64,000 nucleotides of DNA, taken from Mesocentrotus franciscanus. Lineage: Eukaryota > Echinodermata > Echinoidea > Camarodonta > Strongylocentrotidae. The notes under the pieces were generated by a model. That model made no database searches. It was not told where the DNA came from and saw only the letters and a program-made list of their open reading frames with translations. The first letter of the stretch is position 1; each line of letters starts with the position of its first letter. Below, one piece after another: positions 42,111-55,300 of the stretch. The position numbers and the translations under genes are program-made. The stretch lies in the NCBI GenBank assembly GCA_037976565.1, contig CP137669.1:41628912-41692911 (forward strand), in the 5' to 3' direction.

Positions 42111-45100
42111 TAGGTGTCCTACTGTGTTTGTTCTGTAATCCAGCTCAAAGATTGATTGACTTTTGCATTTTTTTGAGGGGAGGGGGTGAAAGCGTAATGC
42201 GAAGGGTAAAATATATTTTCTTGATACTTAAGAAAATTGCCATTTTGTCTGCAACCTATTGGTGTATTACTCTATTGTGAATAATTTATTTTTTGTCTAA
42301 ACCTAATTTGTTTATAGTATATATGCGCTCACTTCATATACATTTTTTACTTTGTCCACTTACCAGTTTTCCCATGGCCTACTGATCTAATGCAAAATTA
42401 CTTTATTATTCATTTGGTCTGATTAAACAACGTGTGGGCATACAGCCAGTCATGGACTATTTTCCCTCCCTAATATAAGACCAAATGGAACTTAGACAAA
42501 ATTCTTAAAGCCCTTTAGTTTACAGATAACTATAGGAGAATTGAAGAATATAATAAAAGAATTGTGAAAGAAAAATTAGGTGTAGGCATAATAATGTTAG
42601 CTAAGTTTGATAATTAAAAACTTGTGGGCAAATTTAGGATTTTACACACTGGATATTGTACCGGTATTTTATTTTAGAGTTTAGACCAAATGACAGTTGA
42701 TCTTTTCAACTCCGTAACTGATCAGTTTTCTAATAGTCCATTATATTTGTGATTGATGTATAATCACATGGACTGTTGCAGTGGAAATTCAACGTAAATA
42801 ATATGCATTACATGTATTCAATATTGAATCAGGGATGCAGTATTTTTGGTTGTTTGATTACAGAAAGCAATTGAATTTGAGAAGTTTGGGGTAAAATGTT
42901 GAATATGATGATTATCCAAATCTACTTAGATTGAAATATTTTGTTATAGTCAGGTTGATTTTAACGCATTTGTTTCCAAGTTTATACTGTTCAGACAAAG
43001 GAAGAATCAAGTTTGAAGTCTTACAAATTCTTTGGTTTCTCTGTTACTTTGTTCATGAATCTGCTTCCACAGGGATGTATTTCATATGTCTCCCATCTAT
43101 TTTCTGTTTTAAGAAGAGAACCTTTCCCCAAACTGTTTATGTAGATCATTCAATATACTAGATTACTACCTACTACACAGAACGATGTAACAAACGTTAA
43201 TGTGCAAAATTCTGGTAAATGGTGTGATGAAGGTAAATGAGAAATTACTTAGTATTCAAGACAGAGAGAACATGCTGTTAATTTTGATTTTATTTATTTA
43301 AAGATACTATTCATGTATGTAAACACTTCACAATAAAGAGGAAGTTGCTTTGAACACACCGTACAACCCATAATTACAAAGCCATTATAGTATACCACTC
43401 ACCTGAATAAAAAATATTTGTGTGTAGCTAGAATGTATAAAATCAGCCCAAAAAAACTTCCTGGGATTCTATGGGCCAAGAGTTAGGAGCATGAAGACAA
43501 TGAAAGATGAAATCAAACCAGACAAACAGAGCCCTGGGTTCCACGCACACCCTATTCTACTTACTTGTGGCTTTTGTGTTTATTGAGAGTGTATTTGAAC
43601 TTGCAATATCTCTTTATATAAGTAATATTTAAAGCTCATATTTTGATTATAGTATGGCAAACATGAAACACCTAACATACAGAGCTAAATATTTTCTAGT
43701 AATTGGTACACTTTAATCCTTTAATGAAAAGTGAATAAATATATGGAGTAATCACATATGGGTGTGTTAAGAGAACAGATTGTGGAATAAAGTGTAGACT
43801 TGGTTTTAAAGGATACTAGTACCCGCAAGGAATTCATGGGTTTTATTTAGATCATATTTATATACTGCATAATATATTCACTGCAAGTTATGACATCAAT
43901 CATGTACAAATGTTTGTGTCCTGATAAGTGATAAAGGATATTTATGCAGAGGAATGATATTGTAAAACCTTTGGTTGTTTTGTGTGAACTTTGCATTACT
44001 CCATAGCCTCTTGTTCTAATCTACATGTATGTTCTTTTCAAGTATCACTGGTTAGAGTGTGTAAATAAGAATTAACTTTGCTATAATTTAAAAGTCAAAA
44101 TCTATTTGCATATCTTCAAGCCCCCATTTTTGTAAAATATTACTGTTTGAACAGATGTAAAAGTTTCAAAGTATTCAATCTTCCTCATTGAGTTTGACCA
44201 GTGTTGAAAATCATTAGCCTATTACACTGTGTACTATTGCTGGAGTCTTGTCAGCAAAGGTACATTGTGATTTCATGCTTTGTATTACCAGTCAAGAAGA
44301 TTTGTCAATGTCAGTTAAACATGCAACATATTTTCCTTTGCTGGGTTTACGGTGGCTTTATTTGAGATGAGTCTCAGTGACAGCTCAAAATATTCAAACT
44401 CTCATTATGTAGTCTGAGATAATGAAAGCAATGTCTCAATTCATCATGGACTAATTTGGATGGCCTTATGTCCTTTGAACCATCCAGTGATACAAGACAA
44501 AGAGCGTCCAAATAAATTGTTTTTTTACATTCACAAAATAACTCATGCTAGTGCGTACTACCCTCTCTTATGACCTGTATACTTCAAATTTGAGAAAATC
44601 TTTAAAATTGGTGCAATCTCATGTCATGAGCCTTTAATCTTTTGGACAGTTATCAAGTTTAAAACTTTGTGATCTTTATGGTAAAATAGCATACAGGTAT
44701 TCTCCTTTTCATTATATCTCTTTTTGGTTTGATTCTTTCACATATCTATTCCAAAATGTTTGAAATGATTGTGGGGATTTTTGAGCTAGCCATTTTGGGC
44801 CTCCTTGGAGATGTTTCCTAATCAGCTCTGTCCTCTCATGCAGACCATGTTTATTCTTGGTGAATAAAACGAAGGAAAAATATCTGCATGATTCCTGGGG
44901 AATATAAGTTTGTCTAAATACCCTTTAACATTTTGATCCTATTCACTTACAACTCTGTGTATTGAGGGTAAAGATACGGACAGTTGAGAAAGAGTCATTA
45001 TAATTTGGAGGATTACTACTTAGTAAACTTTGATACAGTCACACAGAGAAGCAGCATCCACATAGATGTGTTGAACAAAATGCATATAATTTTATTTTGT

Positions 45101-45295
45101 TTTTCTTGCCAGCCAGTGCATCAGAAATGTATGATGACTAGAAATCTACATTCTGACAAAGAAATGTATATTGTAGGTGTTTTCAAGCAGCTCAGGTTGT
45201 GTCATTAATTGTTGTTTTTGTGGATCATTTGACTGTGAAAAGCTTGATTGATATTTTAAGAGCAAAAGCTTTCATGAAATGAAACTCTTATCCCC

Positions 45296-45312
45296 ACCCC
45301 TCTCTCTCTCTC

Positions 45313-45343
<31 letters not shown>
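45296..45343. repeat. CT-rich microsatellite, unit 1
   Basis: (CT)n with interspersed TTT and CCC. Present at the same position in each unit (50,440-50,489; 56,841-56,892; 63,537-63,593), with length differing between units. Confidence 0.9.
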
Positions 45344-45692
45344 GCACATGCCTCTTTCATCCTTCTGACCCTACTGTTAGCTTTTTAATCTTAGCAATTG
45401 CAAGTATATAAATACAATATTGTTTGTCATCATTGCCATTGTATAGAATACTTTCTACTCTAATTCTGTATTTGCCCTTCTAATTTCATATCAGTGATCT
45501 ACTAGTATTCATACTTTCCATGTACACCCTGATCAGTGACTCTTATCATGTTGCTACCACAGTAACGATGTTAATTCGACTAAATATTGAAAATCTTTCT
45601 AAACCATAAATCAAATAATTGGTTCATTTAACAGATTGTAGGTTAAAGATCTACGATCACAAAACTTTTTAAAAGCGTACATTCGTCGACAT

Positions 45693-46385
45693 TCAAATAC
45701 TAAAGCCGGTGCAGTTAACTTTAACATGGTACGTATCCGAGACCTTGTACAAGTTCTTAGCCTCTTTTGTGATTCCATGAACAGTCATAGTATTTTTATC
45801 CCTGAGTGAACAGGTGTCGGTTTTCCCTCCCCAGCTCTTGAAGCCCTTGTGTCCGATGGGACCATAACCTAACCGTTTAAAGGCATCATCAACATGGATG
45901 TTCGCAGTGACTCCTGGTACAGATTAGGTACGGTTTGAGGCCGTCGTGTTCAAGTATTGTTGGGGAATATCATATGCTGGAATAGAGCCACGCGACCCAA
46001 CAAAAACAAATGGCAGATCTTTTCCCTGACTTCCTAGGCTTTTTATGTAGGAGATAATGTTGTTGAAGTTAACAAACATGTCTTCGTCACCTTGGTGAAA
46101 GTACTTTGCATGCCGACAATTTTCTGATATCCACTTTAACCCCAAGATTACTTTGAGTGTCAGGTTCTGAAATATTCCGTGGCAACTGACTGGGATAAGA
46201 TCACCATACTGGATATATTCCTGGCGCAATTGATTTCTAAGTTCATCCGTTTCTGAAGACATCTCGCCCATCACGAAGACACATCGGATGGTCTCTCCTA
46301 ACACCTTCTAATTCTTACACCAGGTTTCCCTGATGGTTTTTCGCATTTTACCATGACTCGGTGGCGTACTAATCAGAACGATCAT
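45693..46385 (-). pseudogene. GT31 beta-1,3-glycosyltransferase fragment, copy 2
   Basis: Same structure as copy 1: ISTPPSHGKMRKTIRETW, a TAG stop at 46,308-46,310, an open stretch 45,924-46,304 with NLTLK and GDEDMFVN, and a TAA stop at 45,924-45,926. The same frame then runs to a TGA at 45,693-45,695, its end reading YKVSDTYHVKVNCTGF. Copy-specific changes include QYGDLIPVSCHGIF where copies 1, 3 and 4 have LIRVSCHGTF. Upstream of the first block the frame runs into the repeat block, not into a membrane anchor. Both stops are shared with all other copies, so inactivation preceded duplication. Confidence 0.8.
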
Positions 46386-47112
46386 GACTTCTCGCCAATG
46401 CCTTGTTCTTGTTCGCGTTCTGACTCTTATTATTCTTCTTCCCCAAAAGCACGTTCGTTTTGCACGTAGTGCATGTAATCCCTGTCTAGTTCCCTTCCTC
46501 GATCCCGATTTCTTTCCAAATTTACTTCTTCCTTCTCCACTATCCTTGATGCTACAGACTTCTAACAAATTCCTCTAGATAGTCTAAGAGATGTCTTTTA
46601 ACCTGCGGCGTTTAATAACCTGCCCATCTAAAATGCCATCTTCATACTCGAAATTCTAATCCGAAATCGAATCCTTCGAAAATCGGTAATTCTTGAAAAT
46701 TTGACCCCTAAGACCGTAAATTGCACGCATGATATAAATATCGCCCTCTGAAGTTCTGAAAACGGCTTTCTGTATGTGGCGGTAGGTCCATTGTGCTTAG
46801 CCAAACCCGTTCCCTTCTTGCATGCAGTGCTTGCGAGCCCTATCTACATCCCTTCCTGTATCCCGATTCCTTTCACATTTCGTAGTCATAGTCTCTATCA
46901 TCCCATCAATGTCACTGAACTCTTCGTTTTCAGAAATCACTCTTGCGTGACCGTCCAGGCGCCATTTTGTCTTTTCGGGGCGTTTTTGAAGTCTTTCTTT
47001 CGGTCTAGCTATCTCCACTATCCTAGATGCTACAGTCTTCTAACAAATTGCTCTGGCTAGTCTAAGCGAGGCTCTTTCCTCTGCCATGTAAAAACACGGG
47101 CGTCGATGCATG

Positions 47113-47230
47113 CACATTCATTTTCATTCATTCATTTTATTTCCAATTCTCGTAAAAAATACATTCAACAATATACATCAATATATTATAATATTAGAAA
47201 ATATATAAATACAAAGAATATGGAGGAGCC
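47113..47230 (-). repeat. LINE/SINE 3' tail insert, unit 2
   Basis: Same insert as at 40,790-40,915. Units 1 and 2 share AAATATATAAATACAAAGAA, whereas units 3 and 4 read AAATATTTATATACAAATAA, pairing the units 1+2 and 3+4. Confidence 0.5.
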
Positions 47231-49697
47231 AGCAGAGGCCATCGTTCTGATACGATTGCAATTCTAGTCTTCGTCTTCTCTTTGATCTTATGCCAAAACC
47301 CCCATTCGTTTTGCATGCAGTGCTTGTCATTCCTATTTGTAGGTCCGTTTCTCCAACTAATTTCCTTTCAAACGTACCTCGTAAGCGTAATCTCCGGCAT
47401 CCAATCTAGGTCACCTGACTCTTTGTATTTCTAAATCACTCATGCGTAACCGTCAAGGCGCCATTTTGTTCTCTTCTAGTTCCGTTTTAAGGCCTTTCTT
47501 TCTTCCTTTGTACCTTCACTATCCTCGATTCTACAGACTTTTCACAAATTCTTCTAGATAGTCCAAGAGATGTTCTTTCATCTGCGATGCATAACCTAGC
47601 CTTTAAAATGCCATCTTCGTACTCGAATTCAAATCCGAAATCGAATCCGTCAAAAATCGCTAAAAGTCTTTGAAATGTTACCACTAATAATCGGATATTG
47701 CAATAATGTTCTCATATCAATCATGTTTTGGCCTAATTCTTTACAGTTTCTTAATCTTAACATTGCACATAGCCATGCCGAATTTCACGCACCAATTTCA
47801 TACTCGAAATTCGAATCCGAAAACGACTCCAGCATAAATCGCTCAATGTTTGTATACAAATGTTCCCCTAAAAACCGTAAAATGTCAAATCTTTCACATA
47901 TTAATTCAATTTTGTCTCAAACTTTTATAGTAACTGAATCTATTCATTGCACACACCCCAGCCAAATGTTACACTTCAATGGTTCTGCATGATATAAAGC
48001 CTTACAAATTCTTTGGTTTCTCTGTTACTTTGTTCATGAATCTGCTTCCACAGGGATGGATTTCATATGTCTCCCATCTATTTTCTGTTTTAAGAAGAGA
48101 ACCTTTCCCCAAACTGTTTATGTAGATCATTCAATATACTAGATTACTACCTACTACACAGAACGATGTAACAAACGTTAATGTGCAAAATTCTGGTAAA
48201 TGGTGTGATGAAGGTAAATGAGAAATTACTTAGTATTCAAGACAGAGAGAACATGCTGTTAATTTTGATTTTATTTATTTAAAGATACTATTCATGTATG
48301 TAAACACTTCACAATAAAGAGGAAGTTGCTTTGAACACACCGTACAACCCATAATTACAAAGCCATTATAGTATACCACTCACCTGAATAAAAAAATATT
48401 TGTATGTAGCTAGAATGTATAAAATCAGCCCAAAAAAACCTCCTGGGATTCTATGGGTTAAGAGTTAGGAGCATGAAGACAATGAAAGATGAAATCAAAC
48501 CAGACAAACAGAGCCCTGGGTTCCATGCACACCCTATTCTACTTACTTGTGGCTTTGGTGTTTATTGAGAGTGTATTTGAACTTGCAATATCTCTTTATA
48601 TAAGTAATATTTAAAGCTCATATTTTAATTATAGTATGGCAAACATGAAACACCTAACATACAGAGCAAAATATTTTCTAGTAATTGGTACACTTTAATC
48701 CTTTAATGAAAAGTGAATAAATATATGGAGTAATCACATATGGGTGTGTTAAGAGAACAGATTGTGGAATAGAGTGTAGACTTGGTTTTAAAGGATACTA
48801 GTACCCGCAAGGAATTCATGGGTTTTATTTAGATCATATTTATATACTGCATAATATATTCACTGCAAGTTATGACATCAATCATGTTCAAATGTTTGTG
48901 TCCTGATAAGTGATAAAGGATATTTATGCAGAGGAATGATATTGTAAAACCTTTGGTTGTTTTGTGTGAACTTTGCATTACTCCATAGCCTCTTGTTCTA
49001 ATCTACATGTATGTTCTTTTCAAGTATCGCTGGTTAGAGTGTGTAAATAAGAATTAACTTTGCTATAATTTAAAAGTCAAAATCTATTTGCATATCTTCA
49101 AGCCCCCATTTTTGTAAAATATTACTGTTTGAACAGATGTAAAAGTTTCAAAGTATTCAATCTTCCTCATTGAGTTTGACCAGTGTTGAAAATCATTAGC
49201 CTATTACACTGTGTACTATTGCTGGAGTCTTGTCAGCAAAGGTACATTGTGATTTCATGCTTTGTATTACCAGTCAAGAAGATTTGTCAATGTCAGTTAA
49301 ACATGCAACATATTTTCCTTTGCTGGGTTTACGGTGGCTTTATTTGAGATGAGTCTCAGTGACAGCTCAAAATATTCAAACTCTCATTATGTAGTCTGAG
49401 ATAATGAAAGCAATGTCTCAATTCATCATGGACTAATTTGGATGGCCTTATGTCCTTTGAACCATCCAGTGATACAAGACAAAGAGCGTCCAAATAAATT
49501 GTTTTTTTAAATTCACAAAATAACTCATGCTAGTGCGTACTACCCTCTCTTATGACCTGTATACTTCAAATTTGAGAAAATCTTTAAAATTGGTGCAATC
49601 TCATGTCATGAGCCTTTAATCTTTTTGGACAGTTATCAAGTTTAAAACTTTGTGATCTTTATGGTAAAATAGCATACAGGTATTCTCCCTTTTCATT

Positions 49698-49849
49698 CAG
49701 AAGCGGATCTAGAGGGTTGGGACCATTTTTTAAATCTTGGTGTTTTAGATGCAAGAAAACGCCATTTTCAGATTTTCAAAAATTTCACATACAGCTTACT
49801 CGGTCGCTACGCTTCGCATCAACTTTATAAAAAGCTGGATCCGCCCCTG
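49698..49849. mobile_element. 152-bp MITE with CAG-type TIRs (hAT-like), TSD TCATT
   Basis: Present only in unit 2, so the empty site is visible in units 1, 3 and 4 (CCTTTTCATTACATCTC). The insert starts CAGAAGCGGATCTAG and ends CTGGATCCGCCCCTG, imperfect inverted repeats of each other. TCATT is duplicated at 49,693-49,697 and 49,850-49,854. CAG...CTG ends suit the hAT superfamily; a 5-bp duplication is shorter than the usual 8 bp but is reported for some hAT-type lineages. No coding capacity. Confidence 0.85.
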
Positions 49850-50439
49850 TCATTACATCTCTTTTTGGTTTGATTCTTTCACATATCTATTCCAAAATGT
49901 TTGAAATGATTGTGGGGATTTTTGAGCTAGTCATTTTGGGCCTCCTTGGAGATGTTTCCTAATCAGCTCTGTCCTCTCATGCAGACCATTTTTATTCTTG
50001 GTGAATAAAACGAAGGAAAAATATCTGCATGATTCCTGGGGAATATAAGTTTGTCTAAATACCCTTTAACATTTTGATCCTATTCACTTACAACTCTGTG
50101 TATTGAGGGTAAAGATACGGACAGTTGAGAAAGAGTCATTATAATTTGGAGGATTACTACTAAGTAAACTTTGATACAGTCACACAGAGAAGCAGCATCC
50201 ACATAGATGCGTTGAACAAAATGCATATAATTTTATTTTGTTTTTCTTGCCAGCCAGTGCATCAGAAATGTATGATGACTAGAAATCTACATTCTGACAA
50301 AGAAATGTATATTGTAGGTGTTTTCAAGCAGCTCAGGTTGTGTCATTAATTGTTGTTTTTGTGGATCATTTGACTGTGAAAAGCTTGATTGATATTTTAA
50401 GAGCAAAAGCTTTCATGAAATGAAACTCTTATCCCCACC

Positions 50440-50441
50440 TC

Positions 50442-50472
<31 letters not shown>

Positions 50473-50489
50473 CCTCTCTCTCTCTCTCT
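50440..50489. repeat. CT-rich microsatellite, unit 2
   Basis: Counterpart of 45,296-45,343, slightly longer at its 5' side. Confidence 0.9.
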
Positions 50490-50838
50490 GCACATGCCTC
50501 TTTCATCCTTCTGACCCTACTGTTAGCTTTTTAATCTTAGCAATTGCAAGTATATAAATACAATATTGTTTGTCATCATTGCCATTGTATAGAATACTTT
50601 CTACTCTAATTCTGTATTTGCCCTTCTGATTTCATATCAGTGATCTACTAGTATTCATACTTTCCATGTACACCCTGATCAGTGACTCTTATCATGTTGC
50701 TACCACAGTAACGATGTTAATTCGACTAAATATTGAAAATCTTTCTAAACCATAAATCAAATAATTGGTTCATTTAACAGATTGTAGGTTAAAGATCTAC
50801 GATCACAAAACTTTTTAAAAGCGTACATTCGTCGACAT

Positions 50839-51530
50839 TCAAATACTAAAGCCGGTGCAGTTAACTTTAACATGGTACGTATCCGAGACCTTGTACAAGT
50901 TCTTAGCCTCTTTTGTGATTCCATGAACAGTCATAGTATTTTTATCCCTGAGTGAACAGGTGTCGGTTTTCCCTCCCCAGCTCTTGAAGCCCTTGTGTCC
51001 GATGGGACCATAACCTAACCGTTTAAAGGCATCATCAACATGGATGTGCGCAGTGACTCCTGGTACAGATTAGGTACGGTTTGAGGCCGTCGTGTTCAAG
51101 TATTGTTGGGGAATATCGTATGCTGGAATAGAGCCACGCGACCCAACAAAAACAAATGGCAGAGCTTTTCCTGACTTCCTAGGCTTTTTATGTAGGAGAT
51201 GATGTTGTTGAAGTTAACAAACATGTCTTCGTCACCTTGGTAAAAGTACTTTGCATGCCGACAATTTTCTGATATCCACTTTAACCCCAAGATTACTTTG
51301 AGTGTCAGGTTCTGAAATGTTCCGTGGCAACTGACTCGGATAAGATCACCATACTGGATATATTCCTGGCGCAATTGATTTCTAAGTTCATCCGTTTCTG
51401 AAGACATCTCGCCCATCACGAAGACACATCGGATGGTCTCTCCTAACACCTTCTAATTCTTACACCAGGTTTCCCTGATGGTTTTTCGCATTTTACCATG
51501 ACTCGATGGCGTACTAATCAGAACGATCAT
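50839..51530 (-). pseudogene. GT31 beta-1,3-glycosyltransferase fragment, copy 3
   Basis: Shares the TAG (51,453-51,455) and the downstream stop with the other copies. In addition it has lost one C in a CCC run at about 51,167 (TTTTCCTGAC instead of TTTTCCCTGAC), which shifts the frame after IKSLGSQEK and ends the open stretch at 51,096. This is a private mutation added after duplication, consistent with no selection on the sequence. DED-containing block YQGDEDMFVN is intact, with H to Y relative to copies 1 and 2, shared with copy 4. Confidence 0.8.
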
Positions 51531-52269
51531 GACTTCTCGCCAATGCCTTGTTCTTGTTCGCGTTCTGACTCTTATTATTCTTCTTCTTCCCCAAAATCAC
51601 GTTCGTTTTGCACGTAGTGCATGTAATCCCTGTCTAGGTCCCTTCCTTGATCCCGATTTCTTTCCAAATGTACTTCTTCCTTCGTATCTCCACTATCATT
51701 GATGCTACAGACTTCTAACAAATTCCTCTAGATAGTCTAAGAGATGTCCTTTAACCTGCGGCGTTTAATAACCTGCCCATCTAAAATGCCATCTTCATAC
51801 TCGAAATTCTAATCCGAAATCGAATCCGTCGAAAATCGCTAAAATTCTTGAAAATTTGACCCCTAAGACCGTAAATTGCACGCATGATATAAATTTCGCC
51901 CTCTGAAGTTCTGAAAACGGCTTTCCGTATGTGGCGGTAGGTCCATTGTGCTTAGCGAAACCTGTTCCCTTCTTGTACGCAGTGCTTGCGAGCCCTATCT
52001 ACGTCCCTTCCTGTATCCCAATTCCTTTCACATTTCGTAGTCATAGTCTCTATCATCCCATCAATGTCACTGAACTCTTCGTCTTCAGAAATCACTCTTG
52101 CGTGACCGTCCAGGCGCCATTTTGTCTTTTCGGGGCGTTTTGAAGTCTTTCTTTCGGCCTAGCTATCTCCACTAGCTATCCTAGATGCTACAGTCTTCTA
52201 ACAAATTGCTCTGGCTAGTCTAAGCGAGGCTCTTTCCTCTGCCACGTAAAAACACGGGCGTCAATGCAT

Positions 52270-52390
52270 GCACATTCATTTTCATTCATTCATTTTATTT
52301 CCAATTCTCGTAAAAAATACATTCAACAATATACATCAATATATTATACATATAAGAAAATATTTATATACAAATAATATGGAGGAGCCA
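52270..52390 (-). repeat. LINE/SINE 3' tail insert, unit 3
   Basis: Same insert and position as in the other units, with the unit 3/4 variant TTATACATATAAGAAAATAT. Confidence 0.5.
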
Positions 52391-55300
52391 GCAGAGGCCA
52401 TCGTTCTGATACGATTGCAATTCTAGTCTTCGTCTTCTCCTTGATCTTATGCCAAAACCCCCATTCGTTTTGCATGCAGTGCTTGTTATTTCTATACGTT
52501 GGTCCGTTTCTCCAACTAATTTCCTTTCAAACGTACCTCGTAAGCGTAATCTCCGGCATCCAATCTAGGTCACCTGACTCTTTGTATTTCTAAATCACTC
52601 ATGCGTAACCGTCCAGGCGCCATTTTGTTCTCTTCTAGTCCGTTTTAAGGCCTTTCTTTCTTCCTTTGTACCTTCACTATCCTCGATTCTACAGACTTCT
52701 CACAAATTCTTCTAAATAGTCCAAGAGATGTTCTTTCATCTGCGATGCATAACCTAGCCTTTAAAATGCCATCTTCGTACTCGAATTCAAATCCGAAATC
52801 GAATCCGTCAAAAATCGCTAAAAGTCTTTAAAATGTTACCCCTAATAATCGGATATTGCAATAATGTTCTCATATCAATCATGTTTTGGCCTAATTCTTT
52901 ACAGTTTCTTAATCTTAACATTGCACATAGCCATGCCGAATTTCACGCACCAATTTCATACTCGAAATTCGAATCCCAAAACGACTCCAGCATAAATCGC
53001 TCAATTTTTGTATACAAATGTTCCCCTAAAAACCGTAAAATGTCAAATCTTTCACATATTAATTCAATTTTGTCTCAAACTTTTATAGTAACTGAATCTA
53101 TTCATTGCACACACCCCGGCCAAATGTTACACTTCAATGGTTCTGCATGATATAAAGAGCGCCCTCCAAATTTCTGAAATTTGCTTTCTTTCTGTGGCCG
53201 TAGCTCCATATGCCTGGCCAAACCCGTACCCTTTTTTGGATTTAGATACTTCAAGATATGCCCTTTCTAGCCAAATACAAAAATATATACCCTATCATTG
53301 ACCGACTTTGCGAAAATTGCCCTCCGAATTTGCAGTTTTGCGAGTCCTATCTAGGTCCCTTCCTCTATCCCAATTCCTTTCAAACTTCGTAGGCATAGTC
53401 TCTAGCATCCCATCAAGGTCACTGAATTCTTCGTTCTCCGAAATCACTCATGCGTGACCGTCCAGGGTTCATTTTGTCCGTTTCGGGGCGTTTTTGAAGC
53501 CTTTCTTTCGGCCTACCTATCTCCACTATCCTAGAAGCTACAGACTTCTAACAAATTGGTCTAGATAGTCCGAGAGATTTTCTTTCGTTTGACACGTAGA
53601 AAAACGGGTGTCAATGCATGCACATCGTCCTGATACAATTACAGTTCTAGGTGTCCTACTGTGTTTGTTCTGTAATCCAGCTCAAAGATTGATTGACTTT
53701 TGCATTTTTTGAGGGGAGGGGGTGAAAGCGTAATGCGAAGGGTAAAATATATTTTCTTGATACTTAAGAAAATTGCCATTTTGTCTGCAACCTATTGGTG
53801 TATTACTCTATTGTGAATAATTTATTTTTTGTCTAAACCTAATTTGTTTATAGTATATATGCGCTCACTTCATATACATTTTTTACTTTGTCCACTTACC
53901 AGTTTTCCCATGGCCTACTGATCTAATGCAAAATTACTTTATTATTCATTTGGTCTGATTAAACAACGTGTGGGCAGACAGCCAGTCATGGACTATTTTC
54001 CCTCCCTAATATAAGACCAAATGGAACTTAGACAAAATTCTTAAAGCCCTTTAGTTTACAGATAACTATAGGAGAATTGAAGAATATAATAAAAGAATTG
54101 TGAAAGAAAAATTAGGTGTAGGCATAATAATGTTAGCTAAGTTTGATAATTGAAAAACTTGTGGGCAAATTTAGGAATTTACACACTGGATATTGTACCG
54201 GTATTTTATTTTAGAGTTTAGACCAAATGACAGTTGACCTTTTCAACTCCGTAGAGGTCACTGATCAGTTTTCTAATAGTCCATTATATTTGTGATTGAT
54301 GTATAATCACATGGACTGTTGCAGTGGAAATTCAACGTAAATAATATGCATTACATGTATTCAATATTGAATCAGGGATGCAGTATTTTTGGTTGTTTGA
54401 TTACAGAAAGCAATTGAATTTGAGAAGTTTGGGGTAAAATGTTGAATATGATGATTATCCAAATCTACTTAGATTGAAATATTTTGTTATAGTCAGGTTG
54501 ATTTTAACGCATTTGTTTCCAAGTTTATACTGTTAAGACAAAGGAAGAATCAAGTTTGAAGTCTTACAAATTCTTTGGTTTCTCTGTTACTTTGTTCATG
54601 AATCTGCTTCCACAGGGATGGATTTCATATGTCTCCCATCTATTTTCTGTTTTAAGAAGAGAACCTTTCCCCAAACTGTTTATGTAGATCATTCAATATA
54701 CTAGATTACTACCTACTGCACAGAACGATGTAACAAACGTTAATGTGCAAAATTCTGGTAAATGGTGTGATGAAGGTAAATGAGAAATTACTTAGTATTC
54801 AAGACAGAGAGAACATGCTGTTAATTTTGATTTTATTTATTTATTTAAAGATACTATTCATGTATGTAAACACTTCACAATAAAGAGGAAGTTGCTTTGA
54901 ACACACCGTACAACCCATAATTACAAAGCCATTATAGTGTACCACTCACCTGAAGAAAAAAATTTGTGTGTAGCTAGAATGTATAAAATCAGCCCAAAAA
55001 AACTTCCTGGGATTCTATGGGTTAAGAGTTAGGAGCATGAAGACAATGAAAGATGAAATCAAACCAGACAAACAGAGCCCTGGGTTCCATGCACACCCTA
55101 TTCTACTTACTTGTGGCTTTGGTGTTTATTGAGAGTGTATTTGAACTTGCAATATCTCTTTATATAAGTAATATTTAAAGCTCATATTTTGATTATAGTA
55201 TGGCAAACATGAAACACCTAACATACAGAGCAAAATATTTTCTAGTGATTGGTACACTTTAATCCTTTAATGAAAAGTGAATAAATACATGGAGTAATCA

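Larger units (their letters stand above)
39227..45541 (+). repeat. Tandem segmental duplication, unit 1 (6,315 bp)
   Basis: First of four head-to-tail copies. Each starts CTTATCATGTTGCTACCACA and ends CACCCTGATCAGTGACT. Order within a unit: minus-strand GT31 remnant; block of ~360-bp repeats with a LINE-tail insert; AT-rich sequence of about 3.2 kb without recognisable genes (42,110-45,295); CT microsatellite. Unit 1 lacks about 58 bp (TTTGCAGTTTTGCGAGTCCT and following) present in units 3 and 4, and a short TAAGCGAGGCTC segment present in units 2-4. It also has 4 extra bases (AACG-type insertion near 39,430) in the GT31 tail. Confidence 0.9.
45542..50687 (+). repeat. Tandem segmental duplication, unit 2 (5,146 bp, internally deleted)
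   Basis: Same order as unit 1, but about 1,344 bp are missing. Sequence equivalent to 41,675-43,018 of unit 1 is absent, with the junction at 47,999 (GATATAAAG|CCTTACAAATTC). AAG is present at both parental breakpoints. A 152-bp MITE is inserted at 49,698-49,849. The rest is closely similar to the other units. Confidence 0.9.

Noticed and set aside
44984..45208. 74-codon frame repeated in tandem units 1, 3 and 4
   Set aside because: Non-ATG start, no domain, and unit 2 has a TAA within it at about 50,164; conservation is explained by duplication.
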